In this document: positions 1 to 11,210 of the stretch, piece by piece | Layout: the number at the start of each line of letters is the position of its first letter | How positions within the stretch are numbered: position 1 is the stretch's first letter | Source of the DNA: UBA710 sp051645705 | GTDB lineage: Bacteria > Bacillota_I > Bacilli_A > Mycoplasmatales > Metamycoplasmataceae | DNA: 64,000 nt | Direction of reading: 5' to 3' | NCBI GenBank assembly: GCA_051645705.1 | Contig: JBOFBU010000002.1 | Location: 1 to 64,000 of the forward strand | The notes under the pieces: generated by a model | The model's database searches: none | What the model was told of the DNA's origin: nothing | The model's input: the letters and a program-made list of their open reading frames with translations, nothing else | Made by a program: the position numbers and the translations under genes

Positions 1-2
1 CA

Positions 3-1280
3 ACAAATTCATTGAGAGAAAGAGTAAATGCATTATCAATATTATTTGATGGAATAACTGAATCTAATGTTGTAAATATAATAGCTACTAAAACTTCTGA
101 TTCATTAATTACATTAACTGCTAAAAACGGGTTTATTTTGAGTCCTAATCTTAATTCTATAACAGCAAAAATTCAAATTATTTCAGTTTTAGCTATAGTG
201 GCGAAATCAGGGACTGCAACAATTTCTGTAGATGACGTTAATAATATGATTTCAACATCAGTTTCATCAGATATTAAAATAGCTGCTTTATCAATGTTAT
301 TTGATGGAGTTAATAATCAAAATATTAATAATATTACAGCTAAAAAAACATCTGAGGTATTAATTACATTAGAAGCTAAACCTGGATTTATTTTTGCTTC
401 TGGTACAACAACCTTAACAGCGAATGTTAAAATTATTACAATTTTACCTATAACAATAAAACCAGGAACAAATAATATACTTCAAAGCGACCTCGATACT
501 ATGATTTCTTCAACAGCATCAGCTGCTAATAAAACAGCTGCTTTAAATAAAATATTTAATGGAGTAACTGAGGCTGATATTTCTAAATTTACAATAGAAA
601 AATCTTCAAATACAACAATAACTTTAAAAGCTAATCCGAATTACAGTTTTGGTTCATTAAATACAACTTCTTTAATCTCAAATATTAAAATTATTACAAT
701 TTTAAATATAAAAATTACAAATGATAGTCACAATATTACAACTGGCGATTTTCAAAATCTTTCAGGTTCTGATGTTCAATTAAAATTAAATGCCTTAAAT
801 GTATTATTTGTAGGAATTAATCATCAAAATATAAATAATTTTGATATTCAAATAGATTCAAGAACACAACTTACTTTAAAAGCCAAAGATGGCTATGCTT
901 TTAATTCCATTACAAATTTTTCATTAACAACAAATATGAATGTTTATGAAATAATTGATATAAGAAACAAAAAAGGTGCTATTGGTATTCATCAATGAGC
1001 AGTTAATGTAATGATAAGTCCAACTGCCGATCCAAATGAAAGAGTAAAGGTTTTAAACTGATTATTTGAGGGAGTGACACTTCTTAATTTACCTTTATTA
1101 GATAGAGTTACACAAACGGGAAGGTCAGCTGTAAATTTATTTCCAAAAAAAGGTTATGCTTTTTGAAATGAGAATGGAATTGTATTTCAAATTTATACAA
1201 ATACACACATGCTTGGTAGATTTTTACCACATAATGAGAATATTTTACATTATGATTCAAATAAAAAATATAGAAAATAA
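3..1280 (+). CDS. Repeat-unit surface protein, 5' end outside window
   Basis: The frame is open from the window edge, so the N-terminus is missing. It reads through TGA (Trp) at 996-998 and ends at TAA 1278-1280. About five units of ~88 residues are present, each with the core A-L-x-x-L/I-F-D/N-G-V/I, then a stretch like x-x-T-L-x-A-x-x-G-F-x-F, then K-I-I-T-I-L-x-I. The last unit differs and holds extra Trp residues (NWLFEGVTLLN), after which the protein ends in a polar tail. It belongs to the same family as the next three genes and is probably exported and displayed on the membrane. The function is unknown; antigenic or adhesive surface roles are an inference from architecture. Confidence 0.85.
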
Positions 1281-1423
1281 AAATTCATATTTATTTTATA
1301 AATAAAGTAAAAATTTAAATAAAAGAGTAAATATTTTATTTTCAAAATCAATATTAATTTAAAAATTTTCATATAAATTAGAAAAAATTAATTTATAATA
1401 TATTTAAAATAAAGGTTAAAAAT

Positions 1424-4400
1424 ATGATTAAAAAAGTTATTATAGGTTCTTGTTCAACGGTTGGAATTTTATCAATTGCAGCTGTTACTACAATTTTAGT
1501 ATTAAATCCAATGAGAAAAAATTTTATTGCTTCTAGAAATTTAAAAATTACTGCATCTTTAGAACCTAAAAATATTTCACAATCAGATCTTGATGAAATG
1601 ATTTCTGTTACAAATTCATTAGAAGAAAGAGCTATTGCTTTATCTAAATTATTTGATGGAGTAACTGAAAATAATATTAAAAATATTATAGTTGAAGAAA
1701 CTTCTAATTCATCAATTATTTTAAATGCAAAAGAAGATTATTATTTTAATCAGGAAAATGTAAAATCAGTAACCGGAAATTATAATCTTCTTGAAGTTAT
1801 GAATATAAAGGCTAAAGAGGGAATTATTAATATTGATTTAGATGATATTAATTTAATTTTTTCTCAAGTAAATTCAGTTGCCGATAAAGTCGTTGTTTTA
1901 TCAAAATTATTCGATGGAATAACTGAGGAAAATTTTGCTAATTTTCAAATAGAAAAAACTTCTAATACAATAATTACATTAAAAGCTAATAATGGATTTG
2001 CTTTTAATTTTGTTGATTTATTTTCTATAGAAGTAAATATTAATATTATTAATCTTTTAAATATAACCCCAAAAGATGGACCTATTAATGTTACTGATGA
2101 AGATATTGTAGAAATAATTTCAGTTGAAAATACACCAGAAAAATTATTAATTTTATCAAAATTATTTGATGGGATAAATGAATCAAATATTGTTCATTTT
2201 ATAGTTGAAAAAGTTTCTAATAAAATAGTTACATTAAAAGCTCTTAATAATTATATTTTTTCTTTTTCAATGTTAAATGAAATAACAGCAAATATTAATG
2301 TAGTAAAAATTTTAAATATAATTCCTAAAAAAGAAATTATTAATGTAACTAATACAGATATTATAGATATGATTTCAACAACAAATATTCCATCTAAAGT
2401 AATAGCTTTATCAAAATTATTTGATGGTATAGATGAATTAAATGTTAATAATTTTATAGTTGAAAAAAACTCTGAAACAGAAATTACTTTAAAAGCTAAT
2501 GATGCCTTTACTTTTAATAATTCAACAACAGTTTCAATAAAAGCAAATATTAATATTGTTACTATTTTAAATATAACATCTAAAAAAGTAATTAGTAATG
2601 TTTCGGAAGATGATATTAAAATTATGATTTCAACAACAAATTCCTTAAAAGAAAGAGTAGCGGCCTTATCAAAATTATTTGATGGAATAAATGAAGAAAA
2701 TATTTCTAATTTTACAGTAGAAAGAGTAACAACAACAAGAGTTGTTTTAAAAGCTAATGTAGGATTTGTTTTTGGGAAATCACTATTAAATTCTATATCA
2801 GCAGATATTAATAAAATTGTAGAAATTCTTGATATAAAAGCAAAAAATGGAACAATTGATATTAGTCAAACTGATCTTGATATAATGATTTTAACATCAA
2901 ACCAAATTAAAGATAGAGTTATAGCTTTATCAAAATTATTCGATGGTATTACAGAAGAAAATATTCATACTTTTAAGGTAACAAAAAATTCTAATTCTGT
3001 TACTTTAACAACTAATGAAGGATTTGCTTTTGGTTCTGTATCGAATACTTCTGTAACATCAAATTTTAAAATTATTACAATTTTAAATATAACAGCAAAA
3101 GAAGGAATAAATAATATTAGTCAATCAGATATTATAGATATGATTTCATCAGATATAAATAGAAGAGTAACTGCCTTATCAAAAGTATTTAATGGTATTA
3201 ATCAAAATAATTCTCTTAATATTACAGTAGAAACTAGTTCTAATACATTACTTATTTTAAATGCTAATGATGGTTATGCTTTTGTTTCTACAGGAATTAT
3301 TTCTATAAAGGCTAATATTAAAATTGTTACATTTTTAAATATATCACCTAAATCAAATATAGTTGATGTTCTTGAAGAAGATATTATTGAAATGACTTCA
3401 ACAGCAAATTCATTAAAAGAAAGAGTAGCGGCTTTATCAAAATTATTTGATGGAATAAATGAATTTAATGCTTTGAGTCTTAAAGCAAATAAAACATCTA
3501 ATACAGAAATTACTTTAAATACTATTGGAGATTATGTTTTTGATTATAATTCTAGTTCTAGTTTAGTGGTAAATATTAGAATAATTACAATTTTAAATAT
3601 AACAGCAAAACCAGGAATTATTGATGTTACTCAAGAAGAAATTAATGCTATGATATCAACAACAAATCCACTAAAAGAAAGAGTAGCGGCTTTATCAAAA
3701 TTATTTAATAAAATAACTGAAGAAAATATAATTAATGTTAAAGCAATACAAATGTCTGATACAGAAATTATCTTAAATACTAATGGAGGATTTTCTTTTG
3801 GAATTATAGGTAATAATTCTATTAAAGCAAAAATTAAAATAATTACAATTTTAAATATAACACAAATTCTAAATGTAAATGAGATTTCTCAAAAAGATTT
3901 TAATATAATAATGTCACCAACAAGTCCAATAAGAGAAAGAGCAGCTTCTTTATCTAAATTATTTAATGGAGTAACTGAACAAAATGTTAATAATTTTACA
4001 GTATCTCAAGCAGATCCTGATGCAATAATTGTTTTAACAGCTAAAGATGGTTATGCTTTTGGATCTATAAATAATTTTTCTGTAGAATCATTTTTCAAAA
4101 TAATTTTAATTTTAAATATAGTTTCTAAGCCAGGAGTTAATATACTTTCTCAAGCGGATTATAATGCAATATTTAATAATTATTTAGAAGGTAGAATTAA
4201 ACCGTTATCTAAATTATTTGATGGAGTAAATTTATCAAACATTCCTTATATTTTTGCACGAAAAAGTTCTAGTACGGTAATTACTTTAGAAGCCAAATAT
4301 GGTTATTCTTTTGGAGATATAAGTATTACTAGTATACAATCATCTTATAAGATAGTTAATGTTTTAAATATAAAAAATAAACCTATAGAGAGTTCTATTA

Positions 4401-4630
4401 GTTTATCAGAATCATTAATAATAAGTCCTAGATCAAAAAGTTCATCATATAAAAAAATTAAAGTTTTAAAGAAATTATTTGATGGAGTTAGTAAAGAAAA
4501 TTTTAATCATTTTACAATAGATAGAATCGAAACTTCTCCAATACCAAAAATAGTTTTAACAGCTAATATTGGGTATATTTTTGAACAAACAAATAATAAT
4601 TCTATAGAAATAATATTTGTTATAAATTAA
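1424..4630 (+). CDS. Large repeat-unit surface protein (12 units)
   Basis: The protein has 1068 residues and no internal TGA. A short positive N-terminus (MIKK) and a hydrophobic stretch at ~4-28 act as an uncleaved signal-anchor or signal peptide; Cys10 lies too early for a convincing lipobox. Twelve units of ~87 residues follow, each carrying a version of ALSKLFDG and of LKANDGFAFG. No catalytic motif is seen. The ATG is preceded by AAAGG at 1411-1415 and a TATAAT at 1394-1399. The N-terminus closely matches that of the next gene (IIGSC/VLGTC then VLNPM-KKNFI-SRNLKIT), so the two are recent paralogues. I recognise no named family with certainty; the architecture resembles variable surface proteins of mycoplasmas. 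Confidence 0.9.
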   Translation: MIKKVIIGSCSTVGILSIAAVTTILVLNPMRKNFIASRNLKITASLEPKNISQSDLDEMISVTNSLEERAIALSKLFDGVTENNIKNIIVEETSNSSIILNAKEDYYFNQENVKSVTGNYNLLEVMNIKAKEGIINIDLDDINLIFSQVNSVADKVVVLSKLFDGITEENFANFQIEKTSNTIITLKANNGFAFNFVDLFSIEVNINIINLLNITPKDGPINVTDEDIVEIISVENTPEKLLILSKLFDGINESNIVHFIVEKVSNKIVTLKALNNYIFSFSMLNEITANINVVKILNIIPKKEIINVTNTDIIDMISTTNIPSKVIALSKLFDGIDELNVNNFIVEKNSETEITLKANDAFTFNNSTTVSIKANINIVTILNITSKKVISNVSEDDIKIMISTTNSLKERVAALSKLFDGINEENISNFTVERVTTTRVVLKANVGFVFGKSLLNSISADINKIVEILDIKAKNGTIDISQTDLDIMILTSNQIKDRVIALSKLFDGITEENIHTFKVTKNSNSVTLTTNEGFAFGSVSNTSVTSNFKIITILNITAKEGINNISQSDIIDMISSDINRRVTALSKVFNGINQNNSLNITVETSSNTLLILNANDGYAFVSTGIISIKANIKIVTFLNISPKSNIVDVLEEDIIEMTSTANSLKERVAALSKLFDGINEFNALSLKANKTSNTEITLNTIGDYVFDYNSSSSLVVNIRIITILNITAKPGIIDVTQEEINAMISTTNPLKERVAALSKLFNKITEENIINVKAIQMSDTEIILNTNGGFSFGIIGNNSIKAKIKIITILNITQILNVNEISQKDFNIIMSPTSPIRERAASLSKLFNGVTEQNVNNFTVSQADPDAIIVLTAKDGYAFGSINNFSVESFFKIILILNIVSKPGVNILSQADYNAIFNNYLEGRIKPLSKLFDGVNLSNIPYIFARKSSSTVITLEAKYGYSFGDISITSIQSSYKIVNVLNIKNKPIESSISLSESLIISPRSKSSSYKKIKVLKKLFDGVSKENFNHFTIDRIETSPIPKIVLTANIGYIFEQTNNNSIEIIFVIN

Positions 4631-4772
4631 ATAAAATTATAAAAAATAAATAATTGATTAAAATTTGGAATAATATTAATTTATATATGCATTTATGGTA
4701 AATAAATTTAAATACTATTTATTAGTATTATAATTATTATGTATAATTATATAAATTTAAGAAAGGTTTTTT

Positions 4773-7700
4773 ATGGTTAAAAAATTAGTTTTAGGTACAT
4801 GTTTAGCAACTGGAATTGTTTCTGCCGGAGCAATTACGACTGTTTTAGTTTTAAATCCAATGAAAAAAAATTTTATTAATTCTAGAAATTTAAAAATTAC
4901 TTCTTATTCAGGAATTATTAATATTTCTCAAGTAAATTTGGATGCAATGATTTCGGTTTCAAATTCATTAGAAGAAAGAATTTCTGCTTTATCTAAATTG
5001 TTTGAAGGTGTAAACGAAAAAAATATAAATAATTTTACAATTGAAGAAGCTTCTGATTCATCTATTATTTTAATAGCAAAAGATGATTATTTTTTTGAGC
5101 ATAAAAACATAAAATCAATAACTGGAAATTATAAAATTAATAAAATTATAAATGTATCTGCTAAAGAAGGAGTTATTGGCATTTCTCAAGATGATATTAA
5201 TTTAATTTTTTCTCAAGTATCTTCAATTGCTGATAAAGTAGTTGCTTTATCAAAATTATTCGATGGAATAACTGAAGAAAATTTTGTTAATTTTAAAATA
5301 GAAAAAACTTCTGATACAACAATTACGTTAAAAGCAAATACTGATTATGTATTTGGTATTGATGCTTTAGTTTCTTTAAAAGTAGATATTAAAATTGATT
5401 CTATTTTAAATATAACACCTAAAGATGGAATTATTAATGTTACTAATGAAGATATTTTAGCAATGATTTCAGTTCAAAATACACCAGAAAAAATAATAGC
5501 TTTATCTAAATTATTTGATGGAATAGATGAAAAAAACATTATTAATGTTGTAGCTGAAAAAACTTCTAATACAGTAATTACATTAAAGGCTTTAAATGGG
5601 TACACTTTTGGTTCTACAACAATAACTTCAATAACTACAAATATTAAAATTATTACAATTTTAAATATAAAACCAAAAACAATAATTAATAATGTTACTA
5701 ATAGTGAAGTGCAAGAGATGATTTCAACATCAAATACACCGAGCCAAAAAGCAAAAGCATTATCTAAATTATTTGATGGAGTAAATGAATTAAATGTTAA
5801 TAATTTTACATCAATAAAAACTTCTGAAACAATAATTACTTTAACAGCTAAAAATGGTTATGTTTTTGGAGCTGAACGTACAGATTCCATAAAAGCAACT
5901 ATTCAACTTGTTAATATTTTAAATATAACACCTAAAGACGGAATTATTAATGTTACTAATGAAAATATTTTAGCAATGATTTCAGTTCAAAATACACCAG
6001 AAAAAATAATAGCTTTATCGAAATTATTTGATGGAATAACTGAACAAAATGTTATTAATATTATAGCTGAAAAAACTTCTGATAAATTAATTACATTAAA
6101 AGCTAATAAAGGATTTTCATTTAATAATTCAACAACACTTTCAATAACAGTAAATATTAATATAGTAACAATAATAAATATAACAGCTAAAAAAGTAATT
6201 ACAAATGTTACTGAAGCTGATATTAATGCTATGATATCAACAACAAATTCATTAAAAGAAAGAATAGATGCTTTATCAAAATTATTTGATGGAATAACTG
6301 AAGGAAATATTAATAATTTTACAGTAGAAAGACAATCACCAAAAATAATTGTTTTAAAAGCTAATTCAGGATTTGTTTTTGGAGAAGCATTAGTAAGTTC
6401 TATAGGGGCAAATATTGATAAAGTTATAGAAATTTTAAATATAACACCAAAACCTGGAACTATTAATATTATTCAAAAAGATCTTGATGAAATAAATTCA
6501 AATATAGCTAAAGTTAGAGTAGAAGCTTTATCTAAATTATTTAATGGAGTTACTGAAGGAAATCTTAATAATTTTAAAATAGTTAAAAATCCTAGTTCAG
6601 TTACTTTAACAGCTAATGACGGATTTGCTTTAGGTTTTATTACAACAACTTCTATAACAACAAATTTTAAAATTATTACAATTTTAAATATAATACCTAA
6701 AGAAGGAATTATTAATGTTACAACAACTGACATTATAGATATGTTTACTTTATCAAATGTAGATAAAAGAGTAGCGGCTTTATCAAAAATATTTAATGGT
6801 ATTAATAGAGATAATTCTAGTCATGTTAGAGCAGAGAATACTTCTGATACAGAAATTACTTTAAATTCTAATGATGGATTTTCATTTGGAGTTATAGGTA
6901 ATAATTCTATTAAAGCTAATATTAAAATTATTACAATTTTAAATATATCACCAAAATCAAAAGTTATTGATGTTACTGATAAAGATATTTCTGAAATGGT
7001 TTCATCAACAAACTCACCACAACAAAGACTAGAATCTTTATCTAAATTATTTGATGGAATAAATATAAATAATGTTGCTAATGTTGCTGCAGTCAAAACT
7101 TCAAACACTATAATTTCTTTAAATGTTGTTGGTAATTATATTTTTGATTATAATTCTAGTTCTACTATAACAGCAAAGATTAGAATTATTTCAATTCTAA
7201 ATATAACACCAAAATCTAATATTAATATTGTTCAAGAAGATATTAATGAAATGATATCAACAACAAATTCTGTTGCAATCAGAGTAAAAGCTTTATCAAA
7301 AATATTTGATGGAATAACTGAAAAAAATGTAATTAATTTTAAAGTAATACAAACTTCTAATACAGAAATTACTTTAAATTCTAATGAAGGATTTTCATTT
7401 GGAGTTATAGGTAATAATTCTATTAAAGCTAATATTAAACTTATTACAATTTTAAATATAACACAAATTATAAATGTTAATAATGTTACTCAAGAAGATA
7501 TTAATGCCATGATATCAACAACAAATTCATTAAAAGAAAGAGCGGCAAGTTTATCTAAATTATTCAATGGAGTTACTGAAGGAAATGTTACTAATTTTAT
7601 AGTATCTAAAACTTCTGAAACAATAATTACATTAACAGCTAAAGATGGTTTTGCTTTCGGATCTATGAATAATTTTTCTGTGCAATCATTCTTTAGATTA

Positions 7701-8300
7701 GTTAAAATTTTAAATATAACTCCTAAAGAAGGAATTAATCGAATTTCTGAAGCCGATTATAATATAATATGATATTCTAATAATCCAGATGCAAAAGTGG
7801 CATCTTTAGCTATGTTATTTAATGGTGTAAGTGGATATGATATAACTGAGAATAGATATTCAATAAAGGCAGAAAACAATGTTTTAACTTTAACAGCTAA
7901 TTTAGGATATATTTTTGGTTCTACATATAAACCTTCAGTACAATCATCTTTTAAAGTAATTAAAATTTTAAATATAAAACCAAAACCAGGAACTATAGGT
8001 ATTAATCAAACTGAAATGTTTATACTTGAATCTGGACCACAAAGTTCAATACCTGAAAAAATAAATATTTTAAATAAATTATTTGATGGAGGAATTAATG
8101 CAGGAAATTTTAATAATCATTTTACATTACTTCCACTTACAGAATCAAAAGTAGTTTTAGTAGCTAAAGATGGTTATGCATTCGGATCAATAAATATTAC
8201 TTCTATAGAAACGAAAATAGTAATAGATGTATCAAAATATATTAACATTACATACGATGATAAATTTAAACATAAAAAAGAAATTAATCAAAAAAAATAA
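4773..8300 (+). CDS. Large repeat-unit surface protein (13 units)
   Basis: The protein has 1175 residues and reads through one TGA (Trp) at 7770-7772; treating that codon as a stop would falsely split off the last two units. There is an N-terminal hydrophobic anchor at ~4-28 and then thirteen ~88-residue units. The last two are the most diverged (SLAMLFNGVSG, ILNKLFDGGIN). A strong AGAAAGG ribosome site at 4760-4766 and TATAAT at 4742-4747 precede the ATG. Units line up one-to-one with those of the upstream and downstream paralogues, for example unit 2 with DINLIFSQV in both this gene and the one at 1424. A surface location is inferred from the anchor; the function is unknown. Confidence 0.9.
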
Positions 8301-8343
8301 ATTTTAAATTTAATAATACCTTTAAATATAAAAAATAATTTTC

Positions 8344-8377
8344 TATAATTATTTATAATTTATAATTATTTATAAAT
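8344..8377 (+). repeat. 17-bp tandem direct repeat before the 8454 gene
   Basis: Two adjacent 17-bp AT-only units (8344-8360 and 8361-8377) match at 16 of 17 positions. They lie ~80 bases upstream of the surface-gene start, ahead of the likely promoter region. A change in copy number would alter promoter spacing, but nothing else here proves that this happens. Confidence 0.6.
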
Positions 8378-8453
8378 GGTAATAAATATAATAATATATA
8401 TTATGATTTAAATAATACAAACAATAAAAGAATTATTTTTAAGAAAGGTATAA

Positions 8454-10889
8454 ATGAGTAAAAGATTTGTTTTAAATTCATATATTATTTCTGGTTTTAT
8501 TAATTTATTATCAATAACAGCAATTGTAACAGTTGTTGTTTTGATACAAATTAGAAATGAAAATATTCAAAATAAAAATTTAAGAATAACTGCAAATTCA
8601 GGAATTAACAATGCTTCTCAAGTAGATATTGATGAAATGACCTCAACTACAAATTCAACAACAAAGAAAATAGTAGCTTTATCTAAATTATTTAATGGAG
8701 TAAATAAAAAAAATGTTCTTAATTTTGTAGTTGAAGAGAGTCCTGATTCATCAATTATTTTGAACGCGAAAGAAGATTATTATTTTAATCAGGAAAATAT
8801 AAAATCATTAAGAGCAACTTATAAAATTGTTGAAGTTATAGATATAACACCAAAACCAGGAATTGTTAATATTTCTCAAGTAGATATTGATAAAATAACT
8901 TCGACATCGAATTCAATATTTGATAGAGTAGTTTCATTATCTAAATTATTTGATGGAGTAACTGAAGAAAATATTCTTAATTTTTCAGTAGAAAAAACTT
9001 CTGATACAGAAATTATTTTAAATGCCCATTCAGGATTTGCTTTTGGTGCTGATACTTTATCTTCTTTAAAAGTAAATATTAAAATTTCTTCAATTTTAAA
9101 TATAACAGCAAAACCAGGAATTATTAATATAACTAGTGAAGATATTGTGGCTATGATTTCAGTAGAAAATATGCCAGAAAAAATAATAGCATTATCTAAA
9201 TTATTTGATGGAGTAACTGAAGAAAATATTATTAACTTTTCAGTAGAAAAAACTTCTGATAAATTAATTACATTAAAAGCTGATGGTGATTATACTTTCA
9301 ATTCTACAGGAATGTCTGTTATAAGTGTAAATATAAATATTGTTTTAATTTTAAATATAAAATTAAAAACAGTAACTGAATATGTTAGTGAATCAGATAT
9401 TCAAACAATGATATCAACAAGTAAACCAACAATTGAAAGAATAGCGGCATTATCTAAATTATTTGAAGGAATAACTGAAGAAAATATTATTAAATTTTCA
9501 GTAGAAAAAACTTCTGATACAGAAATTACCTTAAATGCAAATTCAGGATTTGCTTTTGGTTATAATGCTTTATCTTCTTTAAAGGCAAGTATTAAAATTT
9601 CTCTAATTTTAAATATAACACCAAAACCAGGAATAAATAATACTACTACCGCAGACATCGTTGCCATGATTTCAATACAAAATACACCAGAAAAAGTAAT
9701 AGCATTATCTAAAATATTCGACGGAGTAAATCAAGAAAATATTATTAATTTTTCAGTAGAAAAAACTTCTAATTCAATAATTACTTTAAATGCTAATCAA
9801 GGTTATTCTTTTATCTCTTCAGCAATAACTTCGATAACTTCCAATATTAATATTGTCTCAATGTTAAATATAAAAGTAAAGGAGATAATTGAAAAGGTTA
9901 CTGAAACAGATATTATTGCAATGACTTCAACAAATAATTTAATAGAAGAAAGAATAATTGCTTTATCTAAATTATTTGAAGGAATAACTCGGGGAAATAT
10001 TAATAATTTTAAAGTTGAAAGGAAATCACAAACAATAATTGCTTTAAATGCAAATACTGGTTATGCCTTTGGACAATCATTAAAAAATTCTATAAATGTT
10101 GATGTTAATAAAATTATCGAAATTTTAAATATTAAATCAAAAATAGAAACTATTAAGGTTAGCCAAACAGATCTTGATGCAATGACTTCAACTATCAATC
10201 CGCCTAAAGATAGAGTTGCTGCATTATTAAAATTATTTGATGGAGTGACTGAGGAAAATCTTAATAATTTTAAAATAGTAAAAAATCCTAGTTCCATTAC
10301 TTTAACAGCTAATGATGGATTTGCTTTTGGTTCTGTATCAGTAACTTCTATAACAACAAATTTTAAGTTTATTACAATTTTAAATATAACTCAAAAACAA
10401 GGAGTTAATAATGTTACTGAAGCCGATATTTTTTCAATGATTTCATTATCAAATATAAATGAAAGAATAATTGCCTTATCAAAGGTTTTTAATGGAATTG
10501 ATAAAAATAATGCTCCGCATATTAAAGCGGAAAAAACTTCTGATTCAATAATAACTTTAATAGCTAACGATGGTTATGCCTTTAATTCTATAAATATTAA
10601 TTCTATTAAATCAAATATTAAAATAGTTTTATTTTTAAATATAACCCCAAAATCTGGAATTATTGAAATTTCTGAAGCAGATATTATTATAATGACTTCA
10701 ACGGCAAATGCATTAAAAGATAGAGTTGCTGCATTATCCAAATTATTTAATGGAGTAACAGAAGAAAATGTTATTCATATAAGAGCAGAAAGAACTTCAA
10801 ATTCAATAATTACTTTAAAGGCTAACGATGGTTATGCTTTTGAATTTAATTCAACTTCTTCTATAACAACAAATATTAAAATAATTTAA
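8454..10889 (+). CDS. Repeat-unit surface protein, C-terminally truncated (9 units)
   Basis: The protein has 811 residues, with the signal-anchor at ~5-33 (ISGFINLLSITAIVTVVV) and nine ~88-residue units of the family shared with the three genes upstream. It stops abruptly inside the conserved K-I-I-T-I-L-N-I strand of unit nine: the reading is NIKII then TAA. Family members have aaaataattacaattttaaat here, while this copy lacks about six or seven bases (acaattt), creating a stop. Remnants of further units and of the family 3' end lie downstream to ~11170. AAGAAAGG at 8441-8448 precedes the ATG. It is probably still expressed as a shortened protein. Confidence 0.85.
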   Translation: MSKRFVLNSYIISGFINLLSITAIVTVVVLIQIRNENIQNKNLRITANSGINNASQVDIDEMTSTTNSTTKKIVALSKLFNGVNKKNVLNFVVEESPDSSIILNAKEDYYFNQENIKSLRATYKIVEVIDITPKPGIVNISQVDIDKITSTSNSIFDRVVSLSKLFDGVTEENILNFSVEKTSDTEIILNAHSGFAFGADTLSSLKVNIKISSILNITAKPGIINITSEDIVAMISVENMPEKIIALSKLFDGVTEENIINFSVEKTSDKLITLKADGDYTFNSTGMSVISVNINIVLILNIKLKTVTEYVSESDIQTMISTSKPTIERIAALSKLFEGITEENIIKFSVEKTSDTEITLNANSGFAFGYNALSSLKASIKISLILNITPKPGINNTTTADIVAMISIQNTPEKVIALSKIFDGVNQENIINFSVEKTSNSIITLNANQGYSFISSAITSITSNINIVSMLNIKVKEIIEKVTETDIIAMTSTNNLIEERIIALSKLFEGITRGNINNFKVERKSQTIIALNANTGYAFGQSLKNSINVDVNKIIEILNIKSKIETIKVSQTDLDAMTSTINPPKDRVAALLKLFDGVTEENLNNFKIVKNPSSITLTANDGFAFGSVSVTSITTNFKFITILNITQKQGVNNVTEADIFSMISLSNINERIIALSKVFNGIDKNNAPHIKAEKTSDSIITLIANDGYAFNSININSIKSNIKIVLFLNITPKSGIIEISEADIIIMTSTANALKDRVAALSKLFNGVTEENVIHIRAERTSNSIITLKANDGYAFEFNSTSSITTNIKII

Positions 10890-11170
10890 ATATTATAACA
10901 AAATTAGAATTTAATAGATCTATTTATAATTAAAATAATAATGCTATTAATTTTTAGCAACACATAAATACTAACATAAGCAATATAGTAGCAAATTAAA
11001 TAAACTATTTGAAGGTATTATAGTTAAAGATTAATCTTAGCAAAAACAATAATAAAATTTAGAAAATATCATAATTTTATTATTTGAAAAAATTTATTTT
11101 TTTGATAAATAAATATAGAATTAAAATAAACTTTCTTTTTATATTATGATTCAAATAAAAAATACTATAT
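10890..11170 (+). pseudogene. Decayed 3' remnant of repeat-unit surface gene
   Basis: This stretch has no intact gene. Just after the premature stop, a shifted frame reads LNIITK, the missing continuation of KIITILNI. At ~10987-11034 a frame reads SSKLNKLFEGIIVKD, a relic of the unit core ALSKLFEG. At 11141-11165 the bases attatgattcaaataaaa match the 3' end of the first surface gene (1249-1266). Together these show that the fourth gene once extended to a C-terminus like that of the first one and has since eroded. Confidence 0.65.
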
Positions 11171-11210
11171 TATTTAATTATAGAAAATTTATTAACAAAG
11201 AGAGAAGATT

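Noticed and set aside
4711..4729. 7-bp hairpin AATACTA/TAGTATT before the 4773 gene as terminator
   Set aside because: It is short, AT-rich, lacks a T-run and lies ~80 bases after the previous stop; support is too weak.
6473..7108. Open frames on the - strand within the surface-protein genes
   Set aside because: They mirror low-complexity repeat codons of the + strand and have no ribosome site or homologous motif.
1..10889. Direct assignment of the repeat proteins to Mycoplasma mobile Mvsp
   Set aside because: The architecture is reminiscent, but I cannot compare sequences here, so the family name is withheld.
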